A DNA stretch of 7,782 bases, from positions 1 through 7,782 of the forward strand of contig JAGSPQ010000128.1 of assembly GCA_018262385.1 (NCBI GenBank), in the 5' to 3' direction. Positions 4,626 through 7,782 of this stretch are shown one piece after another (the first letter of the stretch is position 1; each line of letters opens with the position of its first letter). The notes under the pieces are model-generated. The model ran no database searches. It saw only the letters and a program-made list of their open reading frames with translations, and had not been told where the DNA came from. The DNA is from Myxococcaceae bacterium. Its GTDB lineage: Bacteria > Myxococcota > Myxococcia > Myxococcales > Myxococcaceae. The translations under genes were made by a program, and so were the position numbers.

Positions 4626-6731
4626 CTACTGGATCTCGCTCTCGTCGACCGCGGTCGCGATCACCTTGATGCTGACGAACGGGTTGCCGGGCTGAATCCC
4701 GGAAGCCACCCGGTGGGTGATCGCCGGAGGCGAGTACATCTCGGTCTTGCTCGGGTCGGTCACCGCCACCATCCGCGCCTTCTCGAGATCTGCCTCGACC
4801 GCGCCGCGCATCCAGCCGTAGGCCAGATCGTTGCGCTTGTCGGCCGGCTGGGTCGCCATCTGGGCGATCTGCTGCCCTGCCGAGCCCACGCCCTGCAGGC
4901 ACATCTTCGCCAGGCCCATCTTCCCCGGGTCGATCGTGCCGCCCGGAGCCAGATCCGCCGGCTTGCCGCCGAACGCCAGGTACAGGCCAGCGCCGGCCTT
5001 CTCCGTCCACGCCGCGAGGCCCGCCGCATCACCGGGGGCGCGCGCCATCGCCTCGGCCACCATGATCTTGTTCAGGATCGGCATCGCGGTGCCGATGTAC
5101 GTCTGGTCGTCGATGCCCATGCGGGGCCCGATCACGTCCTTGAACCCGAGGATGGTCGCCGCGCTCGCGTAGCCGCCGACGTCCTTGAACGAGGCGTAGG
5201 TCTCCATGAAGTTCTTCACCAGGTCCGAGGTCGCCTCGGGCCGCCACGCCATCCCCTTGCCGGGAGGCAGTGGAACCGGGCCGGTGTACGAGCCATTGGC
5301 CACCGAGCCGTTGAAGCGGGCGGTGGTGAACGCGTCGTGCTCGGCCAGGCTCATCGGCTTGATCTGCTTCGCGGTCAGCCCTTCCTTCTTCCACAGCGGC
5401 TCGAAGTGGGTTTCGTCGGCGGGGGTGAAGTCGCGGCGGTTGGCGTCCTTGAACTTCGTCTTGAACTTCTCGAACAGCTCAGCGCCTTCCGCCGCGCCGA
5501 AGATCTCTTTGAAGCTCTCGACGTTGTGCGGAACGTTGAGCCCGATGTTGGTCGCGATCGTCTTGTGCTCGGCGCAGTAGGTCGCCCACTGCGGATCCGT
5601 CTTCAGGTACGGCTCGTCCTTGATCCAGTCGCGGTAGAACTGGAGCGTGGTGTTGAGGTCGACCGTCTTCATCACGTCGTTCTTGTAGTCAGGCGGGAAC
5701 TTCACGCCCTTGTTCAGCACGGTGTCCGCCGCGAGCATGTTCTTGTTCAGCTCGCCCTGCGGCACGCCCTGCAGCGACACCATCTGCACGTTCGCCGGGT
5801 AGCCTTTCACCGCCCAGGTGCTCTGGTGGTAGTTCTCGGGCGAGTTGGTGGTGCGCCCGGCGCCGAGGTACGCGCCGAGGTGGGTGCTGCCCATCTCGGT
5901 CTTCACCATCTCGGTGCCCAGCTGCTTCAGGTCACCGTTGTGCTCTTCCGGGTGGATGTACGCGATCAGCGAGTAGATCGGCTCGCCCGGCTGGAGGCCC
6001 ATCTTGGCGCGCAGGAAGTCGTCCATCTTCTGGTTGCCGGCCGGATCGTTGTCCTTCACCGGGATGAGGTTCATCCCGACTTTGCCGTTGCCCAGGTCGT
6101 AGTGCATGTCGCGCACGTTGACCGTCCTGGTCGACCCGTCCATCTGGGGCAGCTTCACGTCGGTGGTCCCGAACTTCTTCGGGTCGACGCCCTTGTAGGC
6201 GCCGGTCAGCGCCGAGGCCTTCAGCGTCGCGCCCTCGAACGTCGCCGGGCCCTGGAAGTGGATCGGGTTGACGTTGGTCGCCGCGGGGGGCGGCCCGACC
6301 GGAGTGGTCGGCGCGGTCGGCGTCGTCGGCACGGTCGGAGTGGTCGGCCCGGCCGGCGGCGGCGGCCGAACCGGAGCGGTGCCGGGCGACCAACCGGTCG
6401 GAGTCGTCCCGCGGCCCACCACCGCCTCGAGGAACGCCTTCGCGTCGGCCTCGAGCGGCACCGTGCCCGAGTCGAGGATCTTCTCGATGTCCTTCTTCTC
6501 GTTCGCGCTCATCCCCTTCTTGGCGAGGTCGATCTGCGCCTGGGGGGTGATGCCGGGCTTCGAGAGCTGCTCGAGCACCTTCGCGGAGGACGAGCCGTTC
6601 TTGTCGCCGACCTGGGCGAGGATGTTCAGCGCCTGCTTCTGGTCGATCTTCACCCCGGGGTTGCTGGCGCGATCGGTCTCGAGCTGCCGGTACAGGTTCG
6701 CGATGCCGCGGTCGGCGATTCTCATCGTCAT
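4626..6731 (-). CDS. Large protein of unknown function; possible permuted papain-like (NlpC/P60/LRAT-type) enzyme
   Basis: A 701-residue protein I do not recognise as a named family. There is no signal peptide and no membrane segment. Residues 1-106 are helical and charged. A short loop VGDKNGSSSA (41-50) recalls a calcium loop, but it is not a clear EF-hand. Residues 108-151 are a Thr/Pro linker. The central part has GEPIYSLIAYIHPEEH (249-264), STHLGAYLGAGR (282-293), a strand NVQMVSLQGV (314-323) and WATYCAEHK (382-390). A His on a Gly-flanked strand followed about 100 residues later by a Cys starting a helix is the order of circularly permuted papain-like enzymes, making H284 and C386 candidate catalytic residues; this is inference. 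Residues about 430-701 are mostly helical, ending in a possible strand VSIKVIATAV. ATG at 6731 has AGGGGG 8 nt upstream. It is divergent from plsC and 261 nt before the Gre-like gene. Confidence 0.8.
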   Translation of the reverse strand: MTMRIADRGIANLYRQLETDRASNPGVKIDQKQALNILAQVGDKNGSSSAKVLEQLSKPGITPQAQIDLAKKGMSANEKKDIEKILDSGTVPLEADAKAFLEAVVGRGTTPTGWSPGTAPVRPPPPAGPTTPTVPTTPTAPTTPVGPPPAATNVNPIHFQGPATFEGATLKASALTGAYKGVDPKKFGTTDVKLPQMDGSTRTVNVRDMHYDLGNGKVGMNLIPVKDNDPAGNQKMDDFLRAKMGLQPGEPIYSLIAYIHPEEHNGDLKQLGTEMVKTEMGSTHLGAYLGAGRTTNSPENYHQSTWAVKGYPANVQMVSLQGVPQGELNKNMLAADTVLNKGVKFPPDYKNDVMKTVDLNTTLQFYRDWIKDEPYLKTDPQWATYCAEHKTIATNIGLNVPHNVESFKEIFGAAEGAELFEKFKTKFKDANRRDFTPADETHFEPLWKKEGLTAKQIKPMSLAEHDAFTTARFNGSVANGSYTGPVPLPPGKGMAWRPEATSDLVKNFMETYASFKDVGGYASAATILGFKDVIGPRMGIDDQTYIGTAMPILNKIMVAEAMARAPGDAAGLAAWTEKAGAGLYLAFGGKPADLAPGGTIDPGKMGLAKMCLQGVGSAGQQIAQMATQPADKRNDLAYGWMRGAVEADLEKARMVAVTDPSKTEMYSPPAITHRVASGIQPGNPFVSIKVIATAVDESEIQ
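6301..6345. repeat. 9-bp tandem repeat, five units, encoding a Thr-x-Pro linker
   Basis: Five imperfect 9-bp units read GGAGTGGTC, GGCGCGGTC, GGCGTCGTC, GGCACGGTC, GGAGTGGTC on the plus strand. They lie inside the 701-residue gene and encode the TTP-TVP-TTP-TAP-TTP stretch (about residues 130-144). All changes keep the frame and the T-x-P pattern. Unit number could vary between strains by slippage without breaking the gene. Confidence 0.7.
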
Positions 6732-6913
6732 GGGTGAAGCCCCCTAAAGGAGATCGACAGGTGGTGAAATCAGGCCGCGAATACTCGACGCAGACGCGTC
6801 CGTGGTCAATTGACACCCCGCGAGAGCCGCCTGCGCATTTCTCACTGGCTGAGAACAAATCCCCCGCTCGGTGCTCGAAACCGGAGCGCCGCCGCGCTAA
6901 CTACCCCCGGACC
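6732..6913. promoter_or_regulatory. Divergent intergenic region between the 701-residue gene and plsC
   Basis: A 182-nt gap that is richer in A/T than the flanking genes. It holds a perfect 10-bp palindrome GTCAATTGAC (6805-6814), which supplies TTGACA on the plus strand (6810-6815) and TTGACC on the minus strand (6809-6804), so back-to-back -35 boxes are possible. Matching -10 boxes are poor on both sides: GAGTAT at 17 nt on the minus strand, nothing good on the plus strand. AAAGGAG at 6746-6752 followed 8 nt later by GTG at 6761 is a strong ribosome-binding-site pattern in frame with plsC. Confidence 0.45.
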
Positions 6914-7693
6914 ATGCGGGCGATCTACTCGGTGCTCTTCTGGTTGTTCTTCGCGACGAGCTGCGCGGTGCTGTTCCTGCTCGGCTGCCTCGTCTGGCTG
7001 ATCACCACCCCGTTCGACCCGAACGGCCGCGTCCAGCACCTGTATTCCAGCGCCTGGGCGATGCTCTATTTCTACGTCAACCCGCTGTGGCAGGTGCGGG
7101 TCGAAGGGCGGCAGAAGCTGCCGTGGAAGGGTGGGGCGGTGTTCGTCTCGAACCACGAGTCGATCGGCGACATCCTCGTGCTGTTCGGCCTCTACCGGCC
7201 CTTCAAGTGGATCTCGAAAGAGAGCGTCTTCAAGGCTCCCTTCCTCGGCTGGAACATGAGCCTCAACCGCTACGTGCCGCTGCGCCGCGGAGACAAAGAG
7301 AGCGTCACCCGGATGATGACCCAGTGCGAGGAGTGGCTCGACCGCGGGGTCCCGGTGATGATGTTCCCCGAGGGGACGCGGTCACCCGACGGCAACCTGC
7401 TCCCGTTCAAGGACGGCGCGTTTCGCCTCGCAATCAACAAGCAGGTCCCGATCTACCCGATCGTCCTCACCGGCACCCGCGACACCCTGCCCAAGCACGG
7501 GATCGTGCTCAACGAGAGCAGCAGCTGCGTGGTGCGGGTGCTCGACCCGGTGGATCCGAAGCCGTTCGGCGAGGATCTCGCCGGGCTGCGCGAGCACGTG
7601 CGCTGCCTGATCTCGGCCGAGCGGGCGCGGATGCTCGGCGCGCGCGATCACCTCGCGGTGAACACCGCCTCGACCTCTTTGCCCGCGCGCTGA
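6914..7693 (+). CDS. plsC: 1-acyl-sn-glycerol-3-phosphate acyltransferase (PlsC/LPLAT family)
   Basis: A 259-residue membrane-bound acyltransferase that adds the second acyl chain to lysophosphatidic acid, or a related lysophospholipid, making phosphatidic acid. The N-terminus holds a hydrophobic segment (about residues 3-31). Family motifs follow: NHESIGD (80-86), the catalytic HX4D, then NRYVPLRRGD (118-127), FPEGTRS (151-157) for glycerophosphate binding, and YPIVLTG (181-187). Length is normal for PlsC. ATG at 6914 is chosen because it sits just before the membrane segment and because the codons upstream in frame lose the high third-position GC seen in the gene. A GTG at 6761 with a good AAAGGAG would give a 51-residue extension and cannot be ruled out. 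The last 46 nt overlap a convergent partial gene. The exact acyl acceptor is inferred from the family; several LPLAT enzymes look alike. Confidence 0.88.
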   Translation: MRAIYSVLFWLFFATSCAVLFLLGCLVWLITTPFDPNGRVQHLYSSAWAMLYFYVNPLWQVRVEGRQKLPWKGGAVFVSNHESIGDILVLFGLYRPFKWISKESVFKAPFLGWNMSLNRYVPLRRGDKESVTRMMTQCEEWLDRGVPVMMFPEGTRSPDGNLLPFKDGAFRLAINKQVPIYPIVLTGTRDTLPKHGIVLNESSSCVVRVLDPVDPKPFGEDLAGLREHVRCLISAERARMLGARDHLAVNTASTSLPAR

Positions 7694-7782
7694 TCGAAGC
7701 TGTCGGCCGCCCGCACCAGGCGCACCAGCTCGAACCGCGCAGAGAACAGCCGGCGCAGCTCGTCCTCGTGGGTGTCGAACGG
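7648..7782 (-). CDS. C-terminal fragment of a possible SAM methyltransferase (runs off the right edge)
   Basis: The last 44 residues of a minus-strand protein whose start lies beyond the window. They read PFDTHEDELRRLFSARFELV, then a charged stretch with AADSFDQRAGKEVEAVF and a final TAR. The pattern D/E-E-x-L-R-x-L-F followed by a FE-x-V strand, RxGKE and a last hydrophobic strand is common at the C-terminus of thiopurine-methyltransferase-like and other class I SAM methyltransferases, but 44 residues are too few to name it firmly. It is convergent with plsC and overlaps its 3' end by 46 nt, an uncommon but not rare arrangement in compact GC-rich genomes. Confidence 0.5.
   Translation of the reverse strand, partial: PFDTHEDELRRLFSARFELVRLVRAADSFDQRAGKEVEAVFTAR

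Noticed and set aside
4391..4669. Short open frames on both strands in the gap between the Gre-like gene and the 701-residue gene
   Set aside because: Arg/Pro/Gly-rich translations, no ribosome binding site, no recognisable motif; consistent with random open frames in GC-rich DNA.
1554..6737. A 5.2-kb open reading frame on the plus strand, opposite five genes
   Set aside because: Its translation is Arg/Leu/Val/His-rich low-complexity sequence with no domain, and it runs antisense through unrelated genes with clear motifs. It is the usual stop-free shadow frame of GC-rich codon use.
4523..6884. Shared 12-mer GCTCGAAACCGG in two intergenic regions (4523-4534 and 6873-6884)
   Set aside because: In a window of this size one or two identical 12-mers are expected by chance, and the flanks do not align well.

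Overview
The window looks like chromosomal DNA from a GC-rich bacterium (roughly two-thirds GC by eye, with G/C at most third codon positions). Gene content and protein style (PlsC-like acyltransferase, YbiT-type ABC-F, a Gre/Rnk-like factor, a large Thr/Pro-linker protein of unknown function) would fit a myxobacterium or related Myxococcota/'deltaproteobacterium'. That assignment is an inference, because no rRNA or marker gene is present. I see no tRNA, rRNA, CRISPR array, insertion sequence or phage gene.

Left edge (1-834): the N-terminal 79 residues of an HrpB-type DEAH/DExH helicase run off the left end on the minus strand. Divergent from it, on the plus strand, is a small GNAT acetyltransferase.

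Centre (838-4364): four minus-strand genes form a very compact unit. In transcription order they are a short Gre/Rnk-like RNA polymerase secondary-channel protein lacking the acidic coiled-coil tip, a YbiT-subfamily ABC-F ribosome-associated ATPase, an orphan beta-class DNA methyltransferase, and a HAD phosphatase. The spacings are 33 nt (holding a small inverted repeat), 0 nt (TAG directly followed by ATG) and a 4-nt TTGA overlap. The set joins transcription (Gre-like), translation (ABC-F) and DNA modification (MTase) factors with a phosphatase. Upstream lies a 261-nt gap with repeated GGTCGACCCA / GGCCTTCG elements and a hairpin.

Right (4626-7782): a 701-residue minus-strand protein has a helical N-terminal domain, a Thr/Pro-rich linker encoded by a 9-bp tandem repeat, and a central segment whose His-then-Cys layout resembles permuted papain-like (NlpC/P60, YiiX, LRAT) enzymes. 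It is divergent, across 182 nt, from a PlsC-type acyltransferase on the plus strand. The acyltransferase 3' end overlaps a convergent partial gene whose C-terminus resembles small SAM methyltransferases.

The best candidates for something not well described are the tip-less Gre-like factor at the head of the four-gene unit and the 701-residue putative permuted cysteine enzyme. Neither amounts to a demonstrated new system on sequence alone.
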